The notes below the pieces were generated by a model that was not told where the DNA came from, did no database searches, and worked only from the letters and a program-made list of their open reading frames with translations. A stretch of 52,485 nt of DNA. Origin: Paenibacillus oralis (GTDB lineage Bacteria; Bacillota; Bacilli; Paenibacillales; Paenibacillaceae). Below are positions 40,946 to 49,884 of the stretch, piece by piece. Within the stretch, counting starts at the first letter, position 1. Each line of letters opens with the position of its first letter. The position numbers were made by a program, and so were the translations under genes. The DNA lies in NCBI RefSeq assembly GCF_003863965.1, contig NZ_RRCN01000002.1, positions 1-52,485 of the forward strand, given 5' to 3'.

Positions 40946-41177
40946 ATATACTCAGCCTTTTTTAACTATTTTACCTTGCAATTTTTTATTTCTATTGAAA
41001 TTTCTTTTTCCACTAAATGACCCTATATTTTAAGTACAATCTTTCAAAATCTCTTCGATATTTTAACATAAATATTCATGAATCCGATGTCATTGTACAA
41101 AAAAGACATTCAACATTTTTATGGCTTCGTCATATTACAAGAAAAAAATCAACAGGGAAAGGAAAAAGAGTGGGAAC

Positions 41178-41208
41178 TTAAATATCCTCATACATTTTCC
41201 CATATTGA
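41178..41208 (-). pseudogene. tnpC: tnpC, last codons beyond the IS256 insertion
   Basis: Removing the IS and one copy of the 8-bp duplication joins KIQYG to KMYEDI and a stop at 41178-41180. This tail completes TnpC. Confidence 0.8.
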
Positions 41209-42574
41209 GGGTCTGTCAAGAATTTTGTGTAAACGAATGTAGAGGGTGATGCTTAGAGGGGGACTCCGCCCCCCTACCTCAAGTGCTGACCCACGCGATC
41301 AGGGAAGAAAACCGAAAACTGTAGCAGCATTTGTCCCCAGTTCTGAACACGGCCCGTCCATTTCCGTACAACGTCCATTGTGGATAAATACAGCATTTTA
41401 AGGAGAGCCTCGTCGCTCGGAAAGATGCTTTTGCCTTTCGTCACTTTGCGCAGTTGACGGTGATAACTCTCGATCATGTTCGTGGTGTAGATCAACTTGC
41501 GAATTTCCGGCGGGTACTTGAAGAATGTAGCGAGCTCGCTCCAGTTGTTGCGCCAAGAACGGACGATCAGTGGATACTTTTTGCCCCACTCCTCCTCAAA
41601 GCGATCTAGCTCCACAAGCGCCGCTTCTTCGGTTGCTGCTTTGTAGATCGGCTTCAGATCGGCCGTCACCTTCTTCAAGTCCTTGTAGGACACGTAGCGC
41701 GTTGAATTACGGATTTGATGGATGATGCACTTCTGAATCTCTGTAGCGGGATAACAAGCGCTTATCGCTTGCGAGAAACCGGTTAGATTATCGACACACG
41801 TAATGAGAATGTCTTGTACGCCGCGGTTTTTTAACTCGTTCAAGACATTGAGCCAGAACTTGGCCGACTCGTTTTCGCCAATCCACATGCCTAGGACGTC
41901 TTTATTCCCGTCCAGATCGATGCCGATGACCATGTAAGCCGCCTTGTTGACAATAGCTCCGTCTTGCTTCACTTTGAAATGAATGGCGTCGAGAAAAACA
42001 ACGGCATATACGCTCTGTAGCGGCCGATTTTGCCATTCCTTAACCATAGGGATAACCTTGTTCGTCACGTTCGAGATCAGTGTCGGGGAGACTTCGATGC
42101 CATACAACTGCTGTAGATGATCTTGAATTTCACGCGTGCTGACGCCCTTCGCGTAAAGCGCAATGATCTGTTCCTCAATGCCTGTGACATTGGACTGATG
42201 CTTCTTCACCACAAGCGGTTCAAACTCGCCCAAGCGATCACGGGGTACGATTATTTCTTGCTCACCATACTCACTGACGACAGTTTTCTTGCTTTTGCCA
42301 TTACGGCTGTTTGACGTCGCTTTCGCCGTGATGTCGTGCTTGGCATAGCCCAGATGTGTTTCCATCTCCGCTTCGAGCATCTCCTGGATTGTTTCTGCAA
42401 ACAGGTTCTTTAATGCGTTTTGAGCATCCTGTGCCGTTACCAGATTATTCTCTTTAATGAAGTCGCGCAACTGTTGTTTCGTCCAAAGTCCCATGTATTC
42501 TCCCAACCTTTCTATTAGTTCCATTTTAATAGGTTTTGGAGTTTACACAAACTATTTTACAGACTCCATATTGA
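41201..42574 (-). mobile_element. IS256-family insertion sequence with 8-bp target duplication
   Basis: The element proper is 41209-42566. The ends GGGTCTGTCAAGAATTTTGT and, on the other strand, GAGTCTGTAAAATAGTTTGT both continue GTAAAC and form 26-bp imperfect inverted repeats. CATATTGA at 41201-41208 is repeated exactly at 42567-42574, the 8-bp duplication usual for IS256. The transposase is intact, so the insertion is probably recent. Confidence 0.95.
41274..42494 (-). CDS. IS256-family transposase (mutator type)
   Basis: A 406-residue protein with the mutator signature: first D in VFLDAIHFKVK, second D in ITCVDNLTGFSQAI and E in TTNMIESYHRQLRK, and the CIIHQIRNSTRYV motif. The ATG at 42494 is chosen since GGGAG lies five bases upstream; an ATG ten codons earlier has no site. 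Full length and intact. Confidence 0.92.
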   Translation of the reverse strand: MGLWTKQQLRDFIKENNLVTAQDAQNALKNLFAETIQEMLEAEMETHLGYAKHDITAKATSNSRNGKSKKTVVSEYGEQEIIVPRDRLGEFEPLVVKKHQSNVTGIEEQIIALYAKGVSTREIQDHLQQLYGIEVSPTLISNVTNKVIPMVKEWQNRPLQSVYAVVFLDAIHFKVKQDGAIVNKAAYMVIGIDLDGNKDVLGMWIGENESAKFWLNVLNELKNRGVQDILITCVDNLTGFSQAISACYPATEIQKCIIHQIRNSTRYVSYKDLKKVTADLKPIYKAATEEAALVELDRFEEEWGKKYPLIVRSWRNNWSELATFFKYPPEIRKLIYTTNMIESYHRQLRKVTKGKSIFPSDEALLKMLYLSTMDVVRKWTGRVQNWGQMLLQFSVFFPDRVGQHLR

Positions 42575-42927
42575 ATTTTCAATTGTTCTTTAATTTCTTT
42601 ATTTTCCTTTTCTAAATGCTTGACTCGCTTCCGTAAGGAAGCGATAATTACATCTTTTGATGCGTCACTCATATTCCTTTTAACTTGCTTTATTGAGGGG
42701 AGACCCTCTTGTTGTTTGCGAAGTGTTTCGATTCGATCTCGGAGTTTTGTATTTCTGTATAGAAATGCCTTTGAAACCCCTGATTCTGCAGATATAGAGT
42801 TAAAATTGATTTTCATTTGTTTTTTTATCATCTTTTTGATCGCTTCTTCAACTTTTTGAATGGACTTTTCCGTTTTCAACTTCGCATATTTTATAATACC
42901 TTCAGTATTTGGGGTTTCATTAGACAT
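42567..42927 (-). pseudogene. tnpC: Tn554-family TnpC, interrupted by IS256 near its 3' end
   Basis: TnpC is a small accessory protein that directs orientation and efficiency of Tn554 transposition. The frame has NSISAESGVSKAFLYRN (HTH-like) and a coiled-coil tail LRKRVKHLEKENKEIKEQL. The IS256 element breaks it at KIQYG, six codons before the original stop; the chimeric frame adds about ten IS-encoded residues. Function may be kept since almost the whole protein remains. It overlaps tnpB by eight bases. Confidence 0.82.
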
Positions 42928-44956
42928 TTTGCATCACCTTCTCACGTTCATCTCCAACATACTCACGTCTAGTTTTATCTAAACCAAAGATTCCACCAGT
43001 ATGTAGTAAACCATTTGCTAATTCTTTATATCTTTTTAATTTGGGTTCAATTAACTCAATGGAACGTAACCTTCCGGATTTTTTGTATACTTCAATATCA
43101 GCTTCCATTTTAGATATCTGTTCTTGATAATAGTCGAGAAAAGTCTTGTCAACGTGAAAACTTCGGCAGTTGTTTTTAATACATGGTGGTTCCAATGTCT
43201 GTTCAAGAAAATCACAATGAAGTTTTGGGCTTTTTACACAAAACCCATGATCTAAACGAATGGAGTCCATGTTGTGACGTATCCACTCCAGTTCAACTCC
43301 ATTTTCTTTAGCCTGTTGAGCTAAATCAGCGACAATAACTTCTCCACGTGTATCTAATCTTACTGCGCCATTATCTCGAGCCTTTTCCCATTCATCACGG
43401 AGTGTCTGGTCATGAATTTGGGCATAGACTAATGTCATTTCAGGACTGGCATGTGCCATCAATTTTTGAACATGAAGGATATTCATTCCGTTATTAATCA
43501 AATTAACACCGTAACGGTGTCGAAATGCATGATTTTTAAACCAATAAATTTCTCCATCCTTGTCCTTAATATTACATCTGTTAGCTAGTTTATTAAGGTT
43601 CAGCTTTATGGAATCCTGCGATATGGGATTACCCATCCTTTTCCCTTTAAGTACTGGAAACAAATATTTCTTAGGGTTCGTGTCTAAAGAGGATCTCTTT
43701 TTTGTAATTTCTTGCTGCACCAAGACAACATTAGCAATTTCTTCTGAAATAGGAACTTTATGATTTTTATAACTTACTTTTCTTTGATCTCCGATAATCC
43801 ACCAGCCATCTTCTTGTTTTACTAAGCAGTCAATTATAAGTGATAAAACGTCACTAATTCGAAAACCTGTAGCTTCCATTAGAAGAATTATAGGTATATG
43901 ATCTGAGGAAAGTTGGTTAATATGGCAAACTAACTGTTCCCATACTTCATCCGGAATATATTTAATTTCATCAGCCTTTGCTCTTTTCTTTTTAGGAATA
44001 TCCTCAATTGACAATAGTGAAATAACTGACTTTATCGGAGCTTCTTCCCATTCGAATTTTTGTATGTATGAGATAAACGTTTTAAGGTCTATTAAAAAAC
44101 GATTTACATAATTGTGATCTGGATTAATTAAATATTTTCCTTTTTTAATAGTAGAATGTCGCAAGTATTCAATATACTCCTCAATATCCATTCTAGATAG
44201 CTGATTTAATTCTTTCCACTCAGGATATTTCTCCTTCAAAAAGGTGAAGAAAAACAAAAGTCTATTTAAATAACATATTGCTGTAGAAAAGCTAATGGAT
44301 TGCTGAACAACTAGGCAAGTCTTTATATATTTTTTAAATAATTGTCTATAAGGTTGCGGAATTTTCGAAAAGTCTAATGAATATCTACTGATTGTATTGT
44401 TATAATTAATCTTCAAATTTCGTACATCCCAACAATCCTTATCTGTTTCTTCTCGTTCGTCATAAAAGTAATAATAAAAATCATAAACTTGAAGAAATAG
44501 TCTAATATACAATGATGGTTGAACTGTTGGTGACATCCACGGTGATGACTTTTTCCGGTGTACAATCTCAACTGATTTTCCTTTCTCTACAAGAAATGTT
44601 CGATACTCTATTAGAAACTTTTCTTTCGGAATATCAATAATAGAATCTAAATCAGCATAATATCGAGAGATGAATTCTGTAAAAACTTTAAGACATGGAG
44701 AATAATGCATAAAAGCATAGATAATCGAGATCCTTGTCTCCTGTAACCCCTTATAAAAATAATATTTTAATTCATTTTTTAATCTAAGATTGTGTACCTT
44801 ATCAAAAATCAATTTTCTATTCCAATCATAATGTTTATCCAAAAAGGGACATTCTTGTACATCCCACACATCATTTGCCCAATATCCAAGTAATGGTTCA
44901 TTTATCTGTTCCAAATGATGGGGAAGGGGTTTTATTTTGAATGTGTTCTGTATCAT
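42920..44956 (-). CDS. tnpB: Tn554-family TnpB tyrosine recombinase
   Basis: The 678-residue recombinase has a long N-terminal domain and a C-terminal catalytic domain with the first Arg in LMEATGFRISDVL, HAFRHRYGVNL, and HASPEMTLVYAQIHD with the tyrosine. A Cys/His-containing region (HCDFLEQTLEPPCIKNNCRS) after the catalytic domain fits the TnpB zinc-binding tail. It works with TnpA in Tn554 excision and insertion. Overlaps tnpA by one base (ATG/TAA arrangement). Confidence 0.9.
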   Translation of the reverse strand: MIQNTFKIKPLPHHLEQINEPLLGYWANDVWDVQECPFLDKHYDWNRKLIFDKVHNLRLKNELKYYFYKGLQETRISIIYAFMHYSPCLKVFTEFISRYYADLDSIIDIPKEKFLIEYRTFLVEKGKSVEIVHRKKSSPWMSPTVQPSLYIRLFLQVYDFYYYFYDEREETDKDCWDVRNLKINYNNTISRYSLDFSKIPQPYRQLFKKYIKTCLVVQQSISFSTAICYLNRLLFFFTFLKEKYPEWKELNQLSRMDIEEYIEYLRHSTIKKGKYLINPDHNYVNRFLIDLKTFISYIQKFEWEEAPIKSVISLLSIEDIPKKKRAKADEIKYIPDEVWEQLVCHINQLSSDHIPIILLMEATGFRISDVLSLIIDCLVKQEDGWWIIGDQRKVSYKNHKVPISEEIANVVLVQQEITKKRSSLDTNPKKYLFPVLKGKRMGNPISQDSIKLNLNKLANRCNIKDKDGEIYWFKNHAFRHRYGVNLINNGMNILHVQKLMAHASPEMTLVYAQIHDQTLRDEWEKARDNGAVRLDTRGEVIVADLAQQAKENGVELEWIRHNMDSIRLDHGFCVKSPKLHCDFLEQTLEPPCIKNNCRSFHVDKTFLDYYQEQISKMEADIEVYKKSGRLRSIELIEPKLKRYKELANGLLHTGGIFGLDKTRREYVGDEREKVMQNV

Positions 44957-46044
44957 TATTTATCTCTTCTTCCCATTTTTTTATTTGAATGAGCTTGTTC
45001 CCAGCTTTCACGTATGGTTTCATCGGATGCATGGATATAAGTCTGTATGGTTGTTTGAACGTGTGCATGCCCTAATAACCTCTGTATGATGGCAATATCA
45101 ACTCCTGCTGCGTGTAACTCTGTGGCATATGTATGCCGGAGCATATGAGGGGTAAAATCTATTCCTGTTTTTTTCTTCATCCGTTTAATTAAAGAACGTA
45201 CAGAACCATCAGTCATTGGTTTACCACGATTTGGTCCAGTTAAGGTGATAAAAACATAATTGCTATCAATTTCGTAAGAATGATAGTCTATTAGATAATC
45301 TTGAAAGAGATTCATAGTCTCAATAGACACATAAACTTTTCGTTTTTCTCCATCTGATGTTTTGGATTTCCTCACCGTAACAGCGTTTTTACCTATATCA
45401 AAATCCTCTACCCACAAAGAAAGGGCCTCTCCAATCCGTAATCCTCCTTCATATAATATACGGAATAATAATTCATCCCGTATATTGCTGCACGCATCAT
45501 GGATCACTTGGATTTGATTTTTACTCAAAGTTTTGATTAAACGCTTTGGTTCCTTAATCTTTAAAATGTTTTTATCATAAGAATTCCCTTTTGTAATGTG
45601 ATGAAGGAAAGGTTTGAAAGTCTTAAAACGCCCTGGGGCTTGCTTTATTAATTGATCATTTAAATTCCCCCCGTAATCCTCATTACGAGTCAAATAGTCA
45701 TAGAACCCTATGACACACGTTATGATGGTATTGACCGTTTTTTCTGATCGTTTCGCTAAGGTTGCTTCAAAATAAATGACTTTTGTAGATTGATCAGGGA
45801 TTCTCAGCCAACCGATGAATTGAGCTAAAATATCAAGGTTTACTTCTTGATATTCTAATCTACACTCCTCTAGGAATTGAAAGTAAAGCTTTAGATGGTA
45901 ACAGTATGACTTTAGTGTGTTTTCAGCTTTTCCAATGTTATCTAAATACTTTATATACTTTGCAACTGAAGTAACTGGATGCCCTCCATTGTCAATTAAC
46001 AGATATCTTTTCTTCTCATGAATGAGAACTTCTTGTACTTTCAA
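44956..46044 (-). CDS. tnpA: Tn554-family TnpA tyrosine recombinase
   Basis: A 362-residue integrase with core-binding domain (VAKYIKYLDNIGKAENTLKS) and catalytic residues in YEGGLRIGEAL, HMLRHTYATEL and GHAHVQTTIQTYIHA. It is the promoter-proximal gene of the tnpABC operon, 150 bp from the element's right end. AT-rich codon use matches the rest of the Tn554-like unit and contrasts with the host transposon. Confidence 0.92.
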   Translation of the reverse strand: MKVQEVLIHEKKRYLLIDNGGHPVTSVAKYIKYLDNIGKAENTLKSYCYHLKLYFQFLEECRLEYQEVNLDILAQFIGWLRIPDQSTKVIYFEATLAKRSEKTVNTIITCVIGFYDYLTRNEDYGGNLNDQLIKQAPGRFKTFKPFLHHITKGNSYDKNILKIKEPKRLIKTLSKNQIQVIHDACSNIRDELLFRILYEGGLRIGEALSLWVEDFDIGKNAVTVRKSKTSDGEKRKVYVSIETMNLFQDYLIDYHSYEIDSNYVFITLTGPNRGKPMTDGSVRSLIKRMKKKTGIDFTPHMLRHTYATELHAAGVDIAIIQRLLGHAHVQTTIQTYIHASDETIRESWEQAHSNKKMGRRDK

Positions 46045-46196
46045 AATTTCCCCCCATGTCTAAAATCATTTCGTTAGATACTATATATCCATAAAATTCA
46101 TAGTACATATAATGAATCTATAAGGAAATAAAAAAGAAGTAGTTGATAACATGAGATACGTTAATTACTACTTCTAATACTAGTACAATTAAAGCC

Positions 46197-46895
46197 GGTT
46201 ACACCGATCAAGTCTTTGGCTTAACGCATCTGCTTGGATTTCGCTTTGCACCGCGCTTGCGCGACTTAGCTGATTCCAAGCTCTACGCGATCGGGAAACC
46301 TTCCGATTTTCCTAAATTGGAGAAGCTGCTGCGCGGACAGATTAATACAAAGATCATTCAGGAAAACTACGATGATGTTCTCCGGCTGGCTCACTCCATC
46401 CGGGAAGGCACCGTTTCAGCATCACTCATTATGGGGAAAATCGGTTCCTATGCAAGACAAAACAGCTTGTCTACTGCGTTGCGGGAAATGGGACGTATCG
46501 AGAAAACGATCTTCATCCTAGATTACCTTTCAAGCGAGGCGTTACGGCGAAAAATCCATCGTGGGTTGAATAAAGGGGAAGCAATGAATGCATTGGCCAG
46601 AGCGATCTTCTTCGGCAAACATGGCGAGCTGCGAGAACGTGCGCTACAAGACCAGCTCCAGCGGGCAAGTGCGTTGAACATTATCATCAATGCAATTAGC
46701 GTTTGGAATACCGTCTATCTCCAGCAAGCAACAGAACACCGCAAAAAGCAAGGGAAGTTTCAGGAAGAACTGCTAAACCATATTTCTCCACTCGGATGGG
46801 AGCACATCAATTTCTTAGGCGAATACAAATTCAATTTTAGACAGAATACGTCTCTCAATTCATTACGACCGCTGAAACAACAGGAAGTTGAATGA
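46197..46895 (+). pseudogene. tnpA: Tn3-family transposase TnpA, 3' part
   Basis: The frame resumes as TDQVFGLTHLLGFRFAPRLR and contains the final DDE_Tnp_Tn3 catalytic region with the Glu in HRGLNKGEAMNALARA and the end of the protein near 46895. It has no start. Together with 37229-39504 it makes an intact transposase split by the Tn554-like element. Confidence 0.92.
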
Positions 46896-46948
46896 CCGGT
46901 TGGTCCGGGCGGTATAGCTCGGACTATTGGGCTTAGAGTAAGAAAAAA

Positions 46949-46983
46949 ACGCTAAGCCGGACTGATCCGAAGGCTTAGCGTAT
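46949..46983. terminator. Terminator after tnpA
   Basis: ACGCTAAGCC/GGCTTAGCGT stem with a 13-nt loop; A-run before and TATATTTT after make it bidirectional. Its right arm overlaps the right inverted repeat of the transposon. Confidence 0.65.
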
Positions 46984-47011
46984 ATTTTCGTTAAAATGTT
47001 GGCGGGACCCC
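46974..47011 (-). repeat. Right 38-bp inverted repeat of the Tn3-family element
   Basis: Read outward-in on the minus strand it begins GGGGTCCCGCCAACATTTTA and ends ATACGCTAAG. It matches the left end at CGCCAACAT and TACGCTAAG. Flanks (TAGAT at left, CTTTA at right) do not match as a 5-bp duplication, so the two ends were probably brought together by a rearrangement. Confidence 0.85.
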
Positions 47012-47655
47012 CTTTAGGGATTGAATTTCTACAGCTGAAAAGCAAAACGGCAAGAGACCTATTCGACGGCAAAGCAACAGTGCTCATTAAGGACGGCAAG
47101 ATCATGGAGGATAACCTAAAAAAAGAAAGGATTACCACGGATGAACTTATGGAACAGCTTCGAATAAAGAATGTGTTCAAAGCTGCCGATGTTGAATTCG
47201 CCATCATGGAGTCAAGCGGTGACGTTAGCGTTCTTTTAACCAAGGAAAATCAACCGTTAACGCCTAAACACCTGGGAATAAATGTCGGGCCAGAACAAGA
47301 ACCTCAATCGGTCATTATGGATGGAAAAATAATGGACGAACCGCTTGCCACGATAGGTCTAAACAGGAAATGGCTGGATACGGAACTGGAGAAATTAGGT
47401 GTTTCGATTGATAACGTATTTCTTGGACAGGTGGATTCCTATGGCCAGCTATACGTTGATTTATTTGATGATCAGATCAAAGTACCGAAACCCCAGAAAA
47501 AAGCCGCGTTGCTTGCAACATTGAAAAAGTGTGAAGCGGATCTCGAAATGTTTGGCTTATCTACCAAAGAACAAAATACAAAGCAGATGTACGAGCAATG
47601 TTCAAAAGCGTTAGAAAAGATTATTGATGAAGTTAAACCATTGCTGATTCGTTAA
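47012..47655 (+). pseudogene. 2Duf (DUF421 + DUF1657) protein, N-terminal membrane part lost
   Basis: The remaining ~210 residues are the cytoplasmic YetF-like DUF421 domain (KSKTARDLFDGKATVLIKDG, QLRIKNVFKAADVEFAIMES, LLTKENQPLTPKHLG) and a C-terminal DUF1657-like helical region (LLATLKKCEADLEMFGLSTK). DUF421 plus DUF1657 is the organisation of 2Duf, the inner-membrane protein of mobile spoVA(2mob) clusters that raises spore heat resistance. The membrane helices that should precede are replaced by the right end of the Tn3-family element, and an ATG inside the IR (46996) would give a soluble product only. Confidence 0.8.
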
Positions 47656-47699
47656 CAATTCGCCAATTATACGTCAGCTGAAATTCGAGGAGGATGTTC

Positions 47700-48179
47700 A
47701 TGGCAAATAATATAAAGAAAAATTTAACGCGGGTACAACAGGAATATAAAGAATTGGCGCAAAGCGTCGAACCTCCGAGGCCCATACTCAAAAACTTCAT
47801 TCGTGCGTTTATAGCTGGCGGGGCCATTTGTTTGGTTGGACAAGCCATCCAGGAAATGTTTGTGCATTGGGGCGGCTTTGATGAGAAAAAAGCTGGAGAC
47901 CCTACCGTGGCGGTTATGATACTCCTTTCTGTCATTCTGACCAGCATGGGGGTGTACGATAAGTTTGCCCAATGGGCTGGTGCGGGTTCCGCAGTGCCTG
48001 TGACGGGATTTGCGAATTCGATGGCATCCGCTGCGATTGAACATCAGAGTGAAGGTATGGTGCTCGGTGTTGGCGGTAAAATGTTTAAACTGGCTGGACC
48101 GGTTATTGTATTTGGTACAGTCGCCGCCTTTGCGGTAGGAATTGTACATTTGCTGATCAAAGGCGGGGGAGGCTCTTAA
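47700..48179 (+). CDS. spoVAC: SpoVAC, spore DPA channel component
   Basis: A 159-residue membrane protein with hydrophobic segments (FIRAFIAGGAICLVGQAI, AVMILLSVILTSMGVYDKF, VIVFGTVAAFAVGIVHLL) and the conserved AGAGSAVPVTGFANSMASAA motif. SpoVAC forms a mechanosensitive channel in the spore inner membrane for DPA uptake and release. The ATG at 47700 has GAGGAGG six bases upstream. The operon's normal sigma-G promoter lies upstream of the lost 2duf start, so expression now depends on transposon transcription or is lost. Confidence 0.92.
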   Translation: MANNIKKNLTRVQQEYKELAQSVEPPRPILKNFIRAFIAGGAICLVGQAIQEMFVHWGGFDEKKAGDPTVAVMILLSVILTSMGVYDKFAQWAGAGSAVPVTGFANSMASAAIEHQSEGMVLGVGGKMFKLAGPVIVFGTVAAFAVGIVHLLIKGGGGS

Positions 48180-48180
48180 T

Positions 48181-49200
48181 ATGTTAAAGGGACACCAGAG
48201 TTGGCTATTTGAGAACAAGCCGTTCATCCGATCAACAGCAACGGTAGTGGGTCCATTTGAAGGAAGAGGCCCGCTGGCCAAAGATTTTGACATTGTCCAT
48301 GGAGAATCCATGATGGGACAAAAGAGCTGGGAGAAAGCAGAAAAGGTATTGATTGAAGAAGCGGCAAAACTGGCTATTGAAAATGCGGGGTTGACAAAGG
48401 AACAAGTACAGTTTTACATAGGCGGGGATTTGATGAATCAAATCATTAGCAGCAGTTTTGCCGCGCGAACATTATCGATCCCTTACATCGGTGTGTTTGG
48501 CGCTTGTTCAACCTCGATGGAAAGTCTGGCATTAGCAGCTAACCTTGTAAATTCCGGTTCGGCGAAATTTGTGTTGGCGGGGACATGTAGCCATGATTCC
48601 AGTGCGGAGAAACAGTTCCGATATCCGACCGAGTACGGTTCGCAAAAACCGCCAACCGCCCAATATACGGTAACCGGGGCCGGTGCTGCCATCATATCCA
48701 TGGAAGGTGACGGACCGGTTGTTACTTCTGCCACCATTGGCCGGGTTATCGATATGGGCATTAAAGATCCGTTTAATATGGGCGCAGCGATGGCTCCTGC
48801 AGCGGTAGACACCATTGAGGCGCATGTTCGGGATTTGGGAATTGAACCGGGTTATTACGATTTGATCGTTACCGGCGATCTTGCGAAAGTCGGATATGAA
48901 ATCGCCTGTAAATTGTTTAAGAAACATAACTTTCCCATCGAACAAACCGAATATTCCGATTGCGGGATGATGATTTACGATTATGAAACCCAAATGGTTC
49001 AAGCCGGAGCAAGCGGCTGCGGTTGTTCGGCAGTTGTTACCTATGGACATTTGCTAAATCGGATGCGAAGTGGTGAACTGAAACGAATCCTCGTTGTCGC
49101 TACGGGGGCGCTGCTATCCCCGATTTCATTTCAACAAGGGGAAAGCATTCCTTGTATCGCTCATGCCGTATCCATAGAGGCAGGGAGGGAGATATTATGA
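48181..49200 (+). CDS. spoVAD: SpoVAD, DPA-binding protein
   Basis: The 339-residue protein has the thiolase-like fold of SpoVAD (FGACSTSMESLALAANLVNS around the former catalytic Cys, DLIVTGDLAKVGYEIACKL, and GASGCGCSAVVTYG). SpoVAD binds dipicolinic acid and delivers it to the channel. Start one base after spoVAC; its stop overlaps the spoVAEb start. Confidence 0.94.
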   Translation: MLKGHQSWLFENKPFIRSTATVVGPFEGRGPLAKDFDIVHGESMMGQKSWEKAEKVLIEEAAKLAIENAGLTKEQVQFYIGGDLMNQIISSSFAARTLSIPYIGVFGACSTSMESLALAANLVNSGSAKFVLAGTCSHDSSAEKQFRYPTEYGSQKPPTAQYTVTGAGAAIISMEGDGPVVTSATIGRVIDMGIKDPFNMGAAMAPAAVDTIEAHVRDLGIEPGYYDLIVTGDLAKVGYEIACKLFKKHNFPIEQTEYSDCGMMIYDYETQMVQAGASGCGCSAVVTYGHLLNRMRSGELKRILVVATGALLSPISFQQGESIPCIAHAVSIEAGREIL

Positions 49201-49547
49201 TTTTTCTTTGGGCTTTTTTGGTGGGAGGTGCAATCTGTGTTTTCGGACAATTTTGTTTTGATGTCTTGAAACTTACACCGGCCCACACCATGACCCTGCT
49301 TGTTGTACTGGGCGCGATTGTCGATGGAATTGGATGGTATGACCCGCTGATTGAATTTGCCGGGGCAGGAGCATCGGTCCCGATTACAAGCTTTGGTAAC
49401 GCGCTTGTCCATGGTGCGCTTCAAGAACTAGAGAGCAATGGCTGGATTGGGATCATCACCGGAATTTTCGAAGTGACCAGTGCCGGAATATCTGCAGCGA
49501 TTATTTTTTCGTTTCTCGCTGCATTGTTCGTAAAACCCAAAGGATAA
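49197..49547 (+). CDS. spoVAEb: SpoVAEb, spore DPA channel component
   Basis: A 116-residue membrane protein homologous to SpoVAC (GGAICVFGQFCFDVL, GAGASVPITSFGNALVHGA) as SpoVAEb is. GGGAGG lies before the ATG, which overlaps the SpoVAD stop as ATGA. SpoVAC, SpoVAD and SpoVAEb are the three core proteins of the mobile spoVA(2mob) cluster. Unlike standard clusters, no DUF1657 or lipoprotein gene is found beside them here. Confidence 0.92.
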   Translation: MIFLWAFLVGGAICVFGQFCFDVLKLTPAHTMTLLVVLGAIVDGIGWYDPLIEFAGAGASVPITSFGNALVHGALQELESNGWIGIITGIFEVTSAGISAAIIFSFLAALFVKPKG

Positions 49548-49570
49548 TACGGGGCTCATTGTCACTGTAA

Positions 49571-49608
49571 CGGTCGGTCAAGGTAATCCCTAACCGACCG
49601 GTTTTAAT
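49571..49608 (+). terminator. Terminator after spoVAEb
   Basis: CGGTCGGT/ACCGACCG stem with a ~14-nt loop followed by GTTTTAATT, 24 bases after the spoVAEb stop. Confidence 0.75.
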
Positions 49609-49622
49609 TATGAAAAACCCAT

Positions 49623-49796
49623 TCAGATGCTATTTATTTCGGTTCCTATATTCTCCATCGCTTCTTTGGTTCTCTCCATCAAACTCGGCTCGGTTGGAAC
49701 TTTTTTACTTGCCTTGCCATCCAATACTATTGGAGATTTATTACTTGCCGTTTTGATTCGGTGTTTAAATTGTGATTTAAGTTCGCTTTTTTCCAT
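49623..49796 (-). CDS. Small soluble protein of unknown function (57 aa)
   Basis: Starts MEKSELKSQFKHRIKTASNK with AAAGGAG upstream; ends LMERTKEAMENIGTEINSI. Charged and helical with no membrane segment. Convergent with the spoVA operon. An upstream in-frame ATG 20 codons earlier lacks a site. No family recognised; spore-associated function is possible from context only. Confidence 0.5.
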   Translation of the reverse strand: MEKSELKSQFKHRIKTASNKSPIVLDGKASKKVPTEPSLMERTKEAMENIGTEINSI

Positions 49797-49884
49797 ATTT
49801 TCTCCTTTCCATTTGCCATTTTCAGAATATGTAACTGATATTATTCCGATATTCATATCCTTTATACATCATCGGAGTCAGTAG

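Larger units (their letters stand above)
39505..46196 (-). mobile_element. Tn554-family transposon carrying thyX and dfr (IS256 inside)
   Basis: AT-rich 6.7-kb insertion within tnpA, with tnpA, tnpB and tnpC recombinase genes at the right and thyX plus dfr cargo at the left. Both junctions share GGTTA (39500-39504 and 46197-46201) and there is no longer target duplication, as expected for Tn554-type conservative insertion with a short core. The usual target of the family is radC, so a Tn3 transposase gene is an unusual site. Confidence 0.88.

Noticed and set aside
41178..41208. Independent small gene after IS256
   Set aside because: It is just the restored end of tnpC once the IS and one 8-bp duplication are removed.
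39500..46201. Target duplication of the Tn554-like element
   Set aside because: Only the short GGTTA core is shared, as expected for conservative insertion; it is not a staggered-cut duplication.
35957..47011. 5-bp target duplication of the Tn3-family element
   Set aside because: Flanks TAGAT and CTTTA do not match, so simple insertion at the present site is not supported.
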